A DNA stretch of 64,000 bases from positions 1,426,001 through 1,490,000 of the forward strand of contig NZ_CP017480.1 of the NCBI RefSeq assembly GCF_001887595.1, written 5' to 3'. The translations under genes and the position numbers were made by a program. The notes under the pieces are model-generated. The model did not search any database. It worked only from the letters and a program-made list of their open reading frames with translations, and had not been told where the DNA came from. Numbering within the stretch: position 1 is the first letter of the stretch; every line of letters begins with the position of its first letter. Origin of the DNA: Luteibacter rhizovicinus DSM 16549 (lineage in GTDB: Bacteria > Pseudomonadota > Gammaproteobacteria > Xanthomonadales > Rhodanobacteraceae). Positions 18,990-27,228 of the stretch are shown here, in pieces.

Positions 18990-19087
18990 CCCTGCCCCGT
19001 GGCCATTTCGGCGGATTGTGTCGTATCACCTGCGCCGTGGCTACGGCTATGATCGCCGGGCAACGCAGACCATGACAGGGGATGGAT

Positions 19088-20653
19088 ATGGCAAGGCAGG
19101 GAAACCGACGCGTGCTGCTTTTGGGAGGATTGCTCCTGGCCGTCGCTGCGCTGGCGGCGGTGAAGAGTTGGCCAGCACCGGAAGCGACGTCGACAGGCCA
19201 TCAGGCGGGACACGCTTTCACCGCGACACCGACCCTCGATGCGTTCATGGCACAGGTGCAGACCGCAGCGAAAATCGCCGATCCGGTCGAGCGCTGCCTG
19301 CACATGCCCGACCCGCCGGGTTCGCATTGGCATACGGACGGTGTCGCGGCCTATTGCCGATACCGACTCACCGAGATGAAGGAGATCGCGGGATTCCGCG
19401 CGCTCATCGCCGCCGGCAAGGGCGCCGAAGTCGACCGACTGCTTGCCGGGTATCTGCAGATGCAGCTGCACGACCCCGGGTATCCAGCCATCTTCGACCA
19501 GGCGGTGAGCAGGGCCGGCTTTCATGACGCCAGCGCTGAAACGCGTGCCGCCATCGATGCATGGTTGCGCCAGCGACCGGACAGCGTCTTCGCTGTCGCC
19601 GCCAGTGGCATGCAATACCAGCAGGCCGCATTCGCCGCACGCGGCGCCGACTTCGCTTCGAAGACAAGTAGCGAACAGTGGCGCGAGGCGCGAAAGCTGG
19701 CCGATCTCGCGCGTCGGGACCTGGATCACGCGGCGACGATGTCACCGGCCATCCCGGCGATTTACGCGGACATGCTTCGCATGGGCGTGTTGACTGGCGA
19801 TAGTCGTTACGCCATGGCCGCTATCGAACGTGGATTCGCGGTGCAACCGAACAACCTGCCCCTGCGCCTGGATCAGGCTGACTTCACGGGCAGGAAGTGG
19901 GGCGGCAGCACGGCATGGGTCGCCCGACAAGCCGACGAAGCCGCGGTCGCCGCCAAGGACACGCCTCTGCTCTGGGTCGCCGCCGGCAATGCGCACATCG
20001 AGGCTGCGACAGAGGGGCACCTCACGCGCCCCGCCGACGGCCGCTTTCTGGCGTTGGCCGATGAAGTGGCCACGGCCTACAGCCTGAGCCAGCTTGCCGC
20101 CGACGCCAACCGCGCAAGGAAGAGCGACGAGGCCTTCGTGCTCGCCGTGGAAGCGATACGGTTCGACAACTCGCAGGGCGACGCCCTCTATGTGCTGGGT
20201 TACCTCGCCACGCAAGGCTATTACCGTGAATGGGCCAAGGCCGAGCTGATCCGCGCGGCGAAGGAGCATCCGGACGACGTGGATGTCGCCGCTGACGCAG
20301 GGGTCGAGTTGCGCTACCTCGGTGAGCCTGCTTTGGCGGAGTCGTTGATGGTTTACGCCACCGGGCACGAGAGGGACGACTGGGTGCTCGCGATGCTTGG
20401 CGACTTTTACTCGCACGAGGGACACAACTACCCGAAGGCAGGCGCGATTGCCGACGAATTGATGCGGCGCGACCCCGGCAACGCCAACGGTTATGTCATC
20501 CGGGCATGCGTGGACAAGGACACGAACAGTCCGAATCGCTATCGCTCGGCCAGGGATTTCCTCGCACGCTTCGGCGACGATCCCAAGCAGCAGGGTCCTG
20601 CCGCGGAGATACGCGCGTGGCTCGCTACACATCCGGAACCGTCGGCGGGTTGA
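19088..20653 (+). CDS. Exported/anchored DUF4034-like protein, copy 1
   Basis: A 521-residue protein with a basic N-terminus and one hydrophobic segment (about 9-25), suggesting a signal anchor with the rest periplasmic. The region around 90-180 (long helical pairs ending in AIDAWLRQRPDS and ASGMQYQQAAFAARG) resembles DUF4034, and the C-terminal half reads as degenerate TPR-type helical hairpins. Cys residues in VERCLHMPDPPGSHWH and AAYCRYRL are shared with the neighbouring paralog. The ATG at 19088 is preferred over 19082 because AGGGG lies six bases before it. The biological role of this family is unknown. Confidence 0.7.
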   Translation: MARQGNRRVLLLGGLLLAVAALAAVKSWPAPEATSTGHQAGHAFTATPTLDAFMAQVQTAAKIADPVERCLHMPDPPGSHWHTDGVAAYCRYRLTEMKEIAGFRALIAAGKGAEVDRLLAGYLQMQLHDPGYPAIFDQAVSRAGFHDASAETRAAIDAWLRQRPDSVFAVAASGMQYQQAAFAARGADFASKTSSEQWREARKLADLARRDLDHAATMSPAIPAIYADMLRMGVLTGDSRYAMAAIERGFAVQPNNLPLRLDQADFTGRKWGGSTAWVARQADEAAVAAKDTPLLWVAAGNAHIEAATEGHLTRPADGRFLALADEVATAYSLSQLAADANRARKSDEAFVLAVEAIRFDNSQGDALYVLGYLATQGYYREWAKAELIRAAKEHPDDVDVAADAGVELRYLGEPALAESLMVYATGHERDDWVLAMLGDFYSHEGHNYPKAGAIADELMRRDPGNANGYVIRACVDKDTNSPNRYRSARDFLARFGDDPKQQGPAAEIRAWLATHPEPSAG

Positions 20654-20690
20654 GCGAACCGCACCATCACTCGCATCGAGGGACGAAAAC

Positions 20691-22268
20691 ATGTCGGCTA
20701 GAGGGATTCGCATTGCCTTGATCGTCGCTGTCGGCCTCGCTGCCATCGGCGGCGCCCTGGCGCTTCGTCACGCACCCACCCACGAATCGACTGCCGTCAT
20801 CTCGGTGACCCGTCCCGCGATTCCGTTCCGGAGCTTCATGACCCAGGTCATCGAGGCATCGAAGATCGTCGATCCGCTGGAACGCTGCCTGAAGATGCCT
20901 GATCCGCCTGGCTCGCACTGGCACCGTGACGGTGTCGAGGCGTATTGCCGTTATCGATACCAGCCAGCCATGACCTCGCTTGAATTTCGCCAACGGATCG
21001 CCGAGGGCAGGGGTGACGAGGTGGATCGGGTTCTGGCGGAGGATGCACGCGCGCAAGCGGACGATCCCGCGGCGGCGTCGAGGCTCGATGGCGCCTTCTA
21101 CCGGATGGGCTTGATGGAGTCCACGCCAGACATGCGCCGCGCCGTGGACGCATGGAAGCGACAGCGTCCACAAAGCGCATTCGCCGCTGCCGCCAGTGGT
21201 TTCCAATACAGCAGCGCCGCCTGGCAAGCGCGTGGGCAGGACGCCTACGATGACACGCCTGAAGAGAATTTGACCGCCATGCGCAAGCAGGCGGCGCTGG
21301 CACGCGCCGAGCTGGATCGCGCGGCGACGATGCAGCCGCCCATTCCGCTAGTGTTCGCCGAGATGTTCAGCCTCGCCATGCGGGCAGGTGACGAGGACGA
21401 TGCGCAGGCCGCCATGGCTCGCGGACTCGCCGTCGCGCCCGACGATATGGCGCTTCGCCTGATCCAGTCGGCCATGAGCGGTGGCGCATGGGGTGGAAGC
21501 CCTGCCCTGCTCTTGAAACAAGCAAGCGAGGCGGCGGCCAGGGCTCCGCGTCAGCCGCTCTTGTGGGTCGTCGTCGGCAGGGCAAGGATGAAAGCGCGCA
21601 CGGATCCATTGCTGCACGCGCCAGCGGCAAAGCCGACCCTGGCGATGGCGGGCGAAGTCGCGACAGCCGCCGACCTGGCCTGGTTGGCCCGTCGGGCCTA
21701 TCTCGGCAAAGCGTTCTCCGAGTCGTTGATCCTCGCTGTCGAAGCGTGGCGCTTCGATGACGGCGAATCGACCGCACTGTGGGTCATCGGCATGGCATCC
21801 CAGCAGGCCCGCTACAGCGAATGGGCTCGCGTCATACTCAAGAATGCAGCGCAAAAACATTCGGATTCGGTGAGCGTGGCTCGCGATGTGGGAGTCGCCC
21901 TTCTCGCGTTGAAGGAACCCGTCGAAGCGGAACGCCTGTTGTCTTACGCGGTCGAGCGCGACCCCGCCGACACCTGGACGCTCGCTCAGTTGGGCTGGCT
22001 CTACCTGAACGCATCGCATCGCTATGACAAGGCGAAAAACGTCGCCGACACGCTCATCCAGCGAGAGGGCGACGACGCCGACGGATATGCGCTACGTGCC
22101 TTCGCTCAAATCGAAACCGACGATCCGGAGCGCTATAAGTCCATCCATGTTTTCCTGGATCGTTTTGAACAACGCGACGGCGCTCTGAATACCGCCGACA
22201 GCCTGCGCACCTACCTTGCCGAACATCCCGAGCCGTTACCCCGCGGGAACGTTACCGGGAACCATTAG
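20691..22268 (+). CDS. Exported/anchored DUF4034-like protein, copy 2
   Basis: A 525-residue paralog of the preceding gene: signal anchor at about 6-24, the same PLERCLKMPDPPGSHWH and EAYCRYRY motifs, a DUF4034-like middle (AVDAWKRQRPQSAFAAAASG) and a helical-repeat C-terminal half. The reading frame extends upstream into copy 1, but the ATG at 20691 has a GAGGGA nine bases before it and gives the matching signal segment. Only 37 bases separate the two genes, so they probably form an operon created by tandem duplication. Function is unknown. Confidence 0.7.
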   Translation: MSARGIRIALIVAVGLAAIGGALALRHAPTHESTAVISVTRPAIPFRSFMTQVIEASKIVDPLERCLKMPDPPGSHWHRDGVEAYCRYRYQPAMTSLEFRQRIAEGRGDEVDRVLAEDARAQADDPAAASRLDGAFYRMGLMESTPDMRRAVDAWKRQRPQSAFAAAASGFQYSSAAWQARGQDAYDDTPEENLTAMRKQAALARAELDRAATMQPPIPLVFAEMFSLAMRAGDEDDAQAAMARGLAVAPDDMALRLIQSAMSGGAWGGSPALLLKQASEAAARAPRQPLLWVVVGRARMKARTDPLLHAPAAKPTLAMAGEVATAADLAWLARRAYLGKAFSESLILAVEAWRFDDGESTALWVIGMASQQARYSEWARVILKNAAQKHSDSVSVARDVGVALLALKEPVEAERLLSYAVERDPADTWTLAQLGWLYLNASHRYDKAKNVADTLIQREGDDADGYALRAFAQIETDDPERYKSIHVFLDRFEQRDGALNTADSLRTYLAEHPEPLPRGNVTGNH

Positions 22269-22411
22269 GAGGAGGCAGCACGCGGCAGGGTTTGGCGGGC
22301 CCGCCGACATCGCTTACCCTGCAGGCCCCACCATGGGCGTGCGTTACCTCATGGCCGGCGATTGCTTCCCCAGGCTTCGTCGACCGGCGCCCCGCTATCG
22401 CGACCGAGCTC

Positions 22412-24100
22412 ATGACCAAGAAAACCGAGAACGACACGCCGGATAGCGGCCGACGCCGCCTGTTGGGTGGCCTCGCCACGACGGGCGCCGTGCTCGCACT
22501 GGGCGGCGTGGCTGAGGTCGCCGCAGGCGATTCGAAAGCTCTTGCGCCAGCACCCGGCGGCAAGGCACTCGACGCGCTGCTGGAAAAGCACATCCAGCAC
22601 GTCGTCGTGATCTACGCGGAGAACCGCAGTTTCAATAACCTGTTCGCCGAGTTCCCCGGTTTGCAGCAGCCCTTGAGCGCCGTGCCCGCGGAACGCTATC
22701 TGCAGCGCGATCGCGACGGCAAGCCGCTGACCACGCTGCCGCCGATCTGGGGCGGGCTCGTGCCACACCAGCAGGTGGTCGATCACAAGCCGTACAAGGT
22801 CGGCGAGCAGGACATCACAGGGCTGCCCAATGCGCCCTGGGCCTTGCATACGGGTGACGGCACCCCGTTGCCGCACGGCCTGGTCACGCGCGATCTCGTG
22901 CATGCGTTCTACAACAACCAGCTGCAGATCAACGGTGGCAAGAACGACGGCTTCGTCGCCTGGGGCGACAACGGCGCGATGACCATGGGTCACTACGCGT
23001 CGGCGCCTGTGCATCTTCGCTTGTGGCGGCTCGCCGAGCAGTACACGCTGTGCGACAACTTCTTTATGGGCGCTTTCGGTGGTTCATTCCTCAACCACCA
23101 GTACCTCGTGGCCGCGCAACCGCCGTTCTATCCGGACGCCGACAAGAGCCCTGTCCAGTTCGGCATCGCCGTCACCGAGAGCGGCGATCCGCTGGACTAC
23201 CATCTGAAGATGGCCGATGAGTCGCCGGCCAGCGCCATGCAGGGCAAGCCCAAATTCGCTCACCACAACCAACTCACGCCGGACTTCTTCGCCGTCAATA
23301 CCATAGGCCCGCCCTACTCGCCCGGCTTCAACGTCGATCCGAAGAACCCGTTGCTCGCCGATGCAACGAGCCCGAATACGCTGCTGCCGCAGAAGCATAA
23401 GCACATCGGCGACGTCCTCTCGGACAAGGGCGTGGACTGGGCGTGGTATGGCGGTGGTTTTCAGGCTGCGCTCGACGGCAAGGGTGACGGCGAAGGTGAC
23501 GAGAAACATTTCCCCCAGACGCCCAACTTCCAGCCGCATCACCAGCCGCTCAACTATTTCGTCACGCTCGCGCCTGGCACGGAAGCACGCAAGCGACACC
23601 TGCGTGACGGCGGTATCGGCGAGACAGCAAAGACCAATCGCTTCCTCGCCGACGTAGCCGCCGGGAAACTTCCGCCGGTCACGTTCTACAAGCCACAGGG
23701 CGACCTCAATATGCACGCCGGCTATTCCGACGTCGAAGCCGGCGACCGGCATATCGCCGGCGTCGTGCATGCGCTGCGCACCAGTCCGCACTGGAAGGAC
23801 ATGCTCGTCGTCGTCACCTTCGACGAGAACGGTGGGTGGTGGGATCACGTCGCGCCGCCGAAGGGCGATCGCTGGGGGCCGGGTACGCGCATTCCGGCAC
23901 TGGTGATCTCGCCGTACGCGAAGAAGGGCCATGTGGAGCACACCATCTACGACACGGGATCGATCGCGCGCTTCCTGACGCGACGCTTCAAACTGGAAAA
24001 GTTGCCCGGACTGAAGACGCGCGAGGATGCGATGGTGGCGGCGGGCGGACCGGCGCCGGGGGATCTTACGGAAACGCTGGATTTCTCGGTGGCCGGGTAA
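22412..24100 (+). CDS. Tat-exported phosphoesterase (acid phosphatase AcpA / phospholipase C family)
   Basis: A 562-residue phosphoesterase of the alkaline-phosphatase-fold group that includes AcpA and bacterial phospholipase C. The N-terminus SGRRRLLGG followed by a hydrophobic stretch is a twin-arginine export signal, so the protein is folded before reaching the periplasm. Active-site-type motifs are VVIYAENRSFNNLF (family nucleophile/metal region), GGSFLNHQYLV, and TFDENGGWWDHVAPP near the C-terminus with metal-binding Asp and His. The ATG at 22412 begins the Tat signal; a longer frame from a TTG at 22292 has no family similarity. Whether it prefers phosphomonoesters or phospholipids cannot be read from sequence. 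Confidence 0.85.
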   Translation: MTKKTENDTPDSGRRRLLGGLATTGAVLALGGVAEVAAGDSKALAPAPGGKALDALLEKHIQHVVVIYAENRSFNNLFAEFPGLQQPLSAVPAERYLQRDRDGKPLTTLPPIWGGLVPHQQVVDHKPYKVGEQDITGLPNAPWALHTGDGTPLPHGLVTRDLVHAFYNNQLQINGGKNDGFVAWGDNGAMTMGHYASAPVHLRLWRLAEQYTLCDNFFMGAFGGSFLNHQYLVAAQPPFYPDADKSPVQFGIAVTESGDPLDYHLKMADESPASAMQGKPKFAHHNQLTPDFFAVNTIGPPYSPGFNVDPKNPLLADATSPNTLLPQKHKHIGDVLSDKGVDWAWYGGGFQAALDGKGDGEGDEKHFPQTPNFQPHHQPLNYFVTLAPGTEARKRHLRDGGIGETAKTNRFLADVAAGKLPPVTFYKPQGDLNMHAGYSDVEAGDRHIAGVVHALRTSPHWKDMLVVVTFDENGGWWDHVAPPKGDRWGPGTRIPALVISPYAKKGHVEHTIYDTGSIARFLTRRFKLEKLPGLKTREDAMVAAGGPAPGDLTETLDFSVAG

Positions 24101-24105
24101 GAGCA

Positions 24106-24223
24106 TCGCCGATGAATCGGCTCCCACAGATGAATCGGCCCCTAGAGATAATCGGCTCCCACGGATGAATCGGCTCCCACAAGGGTAGCGATCGGCTCAT
24201 GTGGGAGCCGCTTCAGCGGCGAT
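24106..24223. repeat. REP-like palindromic repeat cluster 1
   Basis: Four head-to-tail copies of a unit close to GATGAATCGGCTCCCAC start at 24111, 24129, 24147 and 24164. They are followed by an inverted copy, GTGGGAGCCGCTTCAGCGGCG, at about 24200-24222 that forms a hairpin. The same element occurs at 58.8 and 61.0 kb. The cluster fills the gap between the convergent phosphoesterase and emrB genes and may also end their transcripts. Confidence 0.8.
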
Positions 24224-24234
24224 TGCCGGGACCC

Positions 24235-25785
24235 TCAATGCCCCGGCGCTCCTCCCGACACAAACGGCGGCTTCGCGAACCACACTGCGACCATCGCCAG
24301 CAGGAAGATCAAGGCAAAACCCCAGAACACGTCGTTCACCGCCAGCGTCGCCGCCTGCATGTCGACAATACGATTCAGTGCGGCGTTCGCCGTCGGGCCC
24401 TGAATGCCGAACGCCTGAAAGCGATCCAGGTACTCCGTCGTGCTCCGGCTTCCCGCGCTGACGTTCTCCGCCAGCACGGCATGGTGATACGTCGTGCGGT
24501 GCGAATACATCGTCGTGCTCACCGCCGTCGCGATGCTGCCTGCCAGCGTTCGGAAGAAATTCGATAGGCCTGACGCACTCGCCACCTGTTCATCCGGCAT
24601 CCCAGACAGGATGATCTGATTCACCGGCACGAAAAACAATGCGATACCCGCACCCATGCACAAACGCGGGATCGCCATCTCGCTGTAGGGCGCGTTGGTG
24701 CTCAACGTCGACATGTAGAACGATGCACCGGCAAAGACGGCGAAGCCCACCGTGTTGAGCACGCGCAGATCGAACTTGCTCTGGAACGCACCCACCAGTG
24801 GCGACAGCACGATCGCCAGGATGCCGATGGGCGCGACCACGAAGCCCGCCCAGGTGGCCGTGTAGCCCAGGACCTCCTGCACCCACATCGGCATGACGAC
24901 GGTACCGCCGAAGAAGGCAAACATGCCCAACGACAGGCACAGGACGCCGACGAAGAAGTTGCGTCGCTTGAGAAGTCGGAGGTCAACGACGGGATGCTTG
25001 TGCATCAGCTCCCAGGCGATGAGGAAGGTCAGGCAGATCACTGAGACAATGGCCAGTACCGTGATCGTCTTCGAGGTGAACCAGTCGTCGTCGTTTCCAT
25101 TGTCGAGCATGAACTGCAGGCAGCCGATGCCCACCGCCAGCAAGAACAGGCCGATCGCGTCGATCGGCGCCTTCACGACCTTGGATTCGCGATCGCGCAG
25201 CAGGGCGTAGGTGACCACGACGGCGAAGATGCCGACCGGGATGTTGATGAAGAAGATCCACGACCAGTGGTAGTTATCGGTGATCCAGCCACCGAGAATC
25301 GGCCCGAACACCGGCGCCACCACGACCGTCATGGCCCATAGCGCCAGCGCGATGGGTCGTCTGGCGACTGGGTAGTTGTTGAGCAGGAGGGTCTGCGACA
25401 ACGGCACCATCGGACCGGATACCGCACCCTGCAACAGTCGGAAGACGATCAGCATGGGCATGCTTTGTGAGAAGCCGCATAACGCCGAGAACACGACGAA
25501 CAGCATGACCGACGTCATGAAGGTGCGCACCTCACCGAATCGACGCGCGACCCAGCCGGTCAGCGGCTGCATGACAGCGCTGGCCATCGAGTACGCGCTG
25601 ATGGCCATGGTCCCTTCGTTGCTGCTCACACCGACGTTGCCGGCGATGGTACGTACCGACACGTTGACGATGGAGATGTCGAGCACCTCCATGAACGTCG
25701 CCAGAGCGACGCCGGCCGTTAGCAGCACAAGTGCGCCACCGGTCAGCGGCGACTTCGACGCCCCGTTACCGTTCTGCCCCGGCAT
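24235..25785 (-). CDS. emrB: EmrB-type multidrug efflux MFS transporter (DHA2 family)
   Basis: A 516-residue inner-membrane antiporter with the 14-helix DHA2 pattern. Near the N-terminus are LDISIVNVSVRTIAGN (DHA2 motif D1 region) and GWVARRFGEVRTF (motif A); RLLQGAVSGPMVPLSQ (motif B) and GPILGGWITDNYHWSWIFFINIP (motif C region) follow. It exports hydrophobic drugs or fatty acids against protons through the EmrA adaptor and an outer-membrane factor. It is the last gene of a three-gene operon, starting three bases after the emrA stop. Confidence 0.93.
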   Translation of the reverse strand: MPGQNGNGASKSPLTGGALVLLTAGVALATFMEVLDISIVNVSVRTIAGNVGVSSNEGTMAISAYSMASAVMQPLTGWVARRFGEVRTFMTSVMLFVVFSALCGFSQSMPMLIVFRLLQGAVSGPMVPLSQTLLLNNYPVARRPIALALWAMTVVVAPVFGPILGGWITDNYHWSWIFFINIPVGIFAVVVTYALLRDRESKVVKAPIDAIGLFLLAVGIGCLQFMLDNGNDDDWFTSKTITVLAIVSVICLTFLIAWELMHKHPVVDLRLLKRRNFFVGVLCLSLGMFAFFGGTVVMPMWVQEVLGYTATWAGFVVAPIGILAIVLSPLVGAFQSKFDLRVLNTVGFAVFAGASFYMSTLSTNAPYSEMAIPRLCMGAGIALFFVPVNQIILSGMPDEQVASASGLSNFFRTLAGSIATAVSTTMYSHRTTYHHAVLAENVSAGSRSTTEYLDRFQAFGIQGPTANAALNRIVDMQAATLAVNDVFWGFALIFLLAMVAVWFAKPPFVSGGAPGH

Positions 25786-25788
25786 CGA

Positions 25789-27228
25789 TCAGCTGCCGTG
25801 CCTGGCCGGAACAGGCTTCGGTGTCGCATCCACGGTATTGGCGCGGATGATCTCCTCGGCGTGTTGGTCGGCCTCGCCCATCTCCTGCTCGTAGACGGTG
25901 GTGCTGGCGAGCGGCTTGCTTCGCACCGTGTCGGAGAGGACACGACCGTCGCGGTCGTGCGTATCGACGTTCACGTCGGTCGACAGACCGATGCGCAGCG
26001 GGTGCTTGCGGAGGTCCTCTGCATCGATCGCTACCCTGACCGGCAGGCGCTGCACGACCTTGATCCAGTTTCCGGTAGCGTTCTCCGCAGGCAGCAGCGA
26101 GAACGCGCTGCCCGTGCCGGCGTTCAGACCGACGATCTTGCCGTGGTACTCCACGTCGGAATACATGTCGGTCGTGAGCTTTACCGGCTGGCCGATGCGG
26201 ATGTGCTCCAGCTGGGTCTCCTTGAAATTCGCGTCCACCCAGAGGTCCGACAACGGTACGACCGTCAGCAGGTCCTGGCCCGGCTGGATACGCTGGCCGA
26301 CCTGAACCTGGCGCCGTGCGGCATAGCCTTCGATCGGCGAGACGATCGCATTGCGACCATTGTTGACCCAGGCATTGCGGAACTGCGAGCGAGCCTGGAT
26401 GACCGCCGGGTAGTTCTCCACCGTCGTGCCGTCGACCTGGGCGTGCGCGGCGGCGGCCTCGCGCTCGGCTGCATCCAGCGCGGCCTTGGCTTGCTGCATC
26501 TGGCGCTTGCCGGTGTCGACTTCTTCAGCCGACACGGCGCGACGCTCGAGCAGCGGATGGCGGCGGTTGTAGTCGTCGCGCGCCTGCTCGTACTGGGCAC
26601 GGCGCTGGGGGATCGCGGCATCGGCTTGATTGGCCTGCTGCATCTTTGCCTGGGCCTCGCGCACGGCCTGGGCGAGCTGACCTTCCGCGTTCATCAGGCT
26701 CACGCGGGCGTCGACCGGGTCCAGCTTGATCAGCACCTGGCCCTGATGCACGCGTTCGGTTTCTTCCACGCCGACTTCGATGACTGTCCCGGCGATGCGC
26801 GACGAGATGGTGACCATGTCGCCTTTCACGTAGGCGTCGTCGGTGGTCTCGCGTTGCGAGAAAACGAAGATGTAGAGCAACAGCCAGGCCAGCCCGGCGA
26901 GGAGGAACACGGCGGCGATCACGGAAAGAACGATCACCTTCTTGCGCCTGGCCTTCGGGTCGTCCTTGTCCTTGTCCTTGTCCTTGTCCTTACCGTCCTT
27001 GTCCTTGTCCTTGTCCTTGTCCTTGTCCTTGTCCTTGTCTTTATCCTTCACGTCCTTGTCGTCGCTGTCGCCGTCCTTCTTATCATCGTCCTTGCCTTCG
27101 GTTTCGCCATCCTCGCCGCGCGGTGATTCGTCCCCGTATTTGTGCAGGTACTTGTAGCGATACTTGAAGGGCAATGGCGCGGTGCCGGCTTCGCCTTCGT
27201 CGCGTGGCTCGTCGTTTTCTGTGGTCAT
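25789..27228 (-). CDS. emrA: EmrA/HlyD-type membrane fusion protein with Lys-Asp repeat N-terminus
   Basis: A 479-residue periplasmic adaptor linking EmrB to the outer-membrane factor. A transmembrane anchor at about 98-123 is followed by a biotinyl-lipoyl-like half (ETTDDAYVKGDMVTISSRI), a coiled-coil hairpin (about 190-280) and a beta-barrel region (VDANFKETQLEHI). The cytoplasmic N-terminus is unusually long at about 97 residues and highly charged, with a Lys-Asp alternation at about 59-90 that typical EmrA proteins (about 390 residues) lack. This tract is encoded by a hexanucleotide repeat. The gene overlaps the upstream OMF gene by 4 bp. Confidence 0.93.
   Translation of the reverse strand: MTTENDEPRDEGEAGTAPLPFKYRYKYLHKYGDESPRGEDGETEGKDDDKKDGDSDDKDVKDKDKDKDKDKDKDKDKDGKDKDKDKDKDDPKARRKKVIVLSVIAAVFLLAGLAWLLLYIFVFSQRETTDDAYVKGDMVTISSRIAGTVIEVGVEETERVHQGQVLIKLDPVDARVSLMNAEGQLAQAVREAQAKMQQANQADAAIPQRRAQYEQARDDYNRRHPLLERRAVSAEEVDTGKRQMQQAKAALDAAEREAAAAHAQVDGTTVENYPAVIQARSQFRNAWVNNGRNAIVSPIEGYAARRQVQVGQRIQPGQDLLTVVPLSDLWVDANFKETQLEHIRIGQPVKLTTDMYSDVEYHGKIVGLNAGTGSAFSLLPAENATGNWIKVVQRLPVRVAIDAEDLRKHPLRIGLSTDVNVDTHDRDGRVLSDTVRSKPLASTTVYEQEMGEADQHAEEIIRANTVDATPKPVPARHGS
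26959..27054 (-). repeat. Hexanucleotide tandem repeat in emrA encoding Lys-Asp tract
   Basis: About fifteen copies of GACAAG (coding strand), slightly interrupted near 26990-26996, encode alternating Lys and Asp in the cytoplasmic tail of EmrA. Since the unit is six bases, slippage would change tail length without breaking the frame. Confidence 0.9.

Noticed and set aside
24106..24223. Short repeats considered as a CRISPR array
   Set aside because: Units are 14-17 bases with spacers of only 1-5 bases, and the same element occurs as inverted pairs elsewhere; this is REP-like, not CRISPR.
26942..27157. Plus-strand frame coding Leu-Ser repeats over the emrA repeat
   Set aside because: This is the complementary reading of the hexanucleotide tract; no independent gene is indicated.
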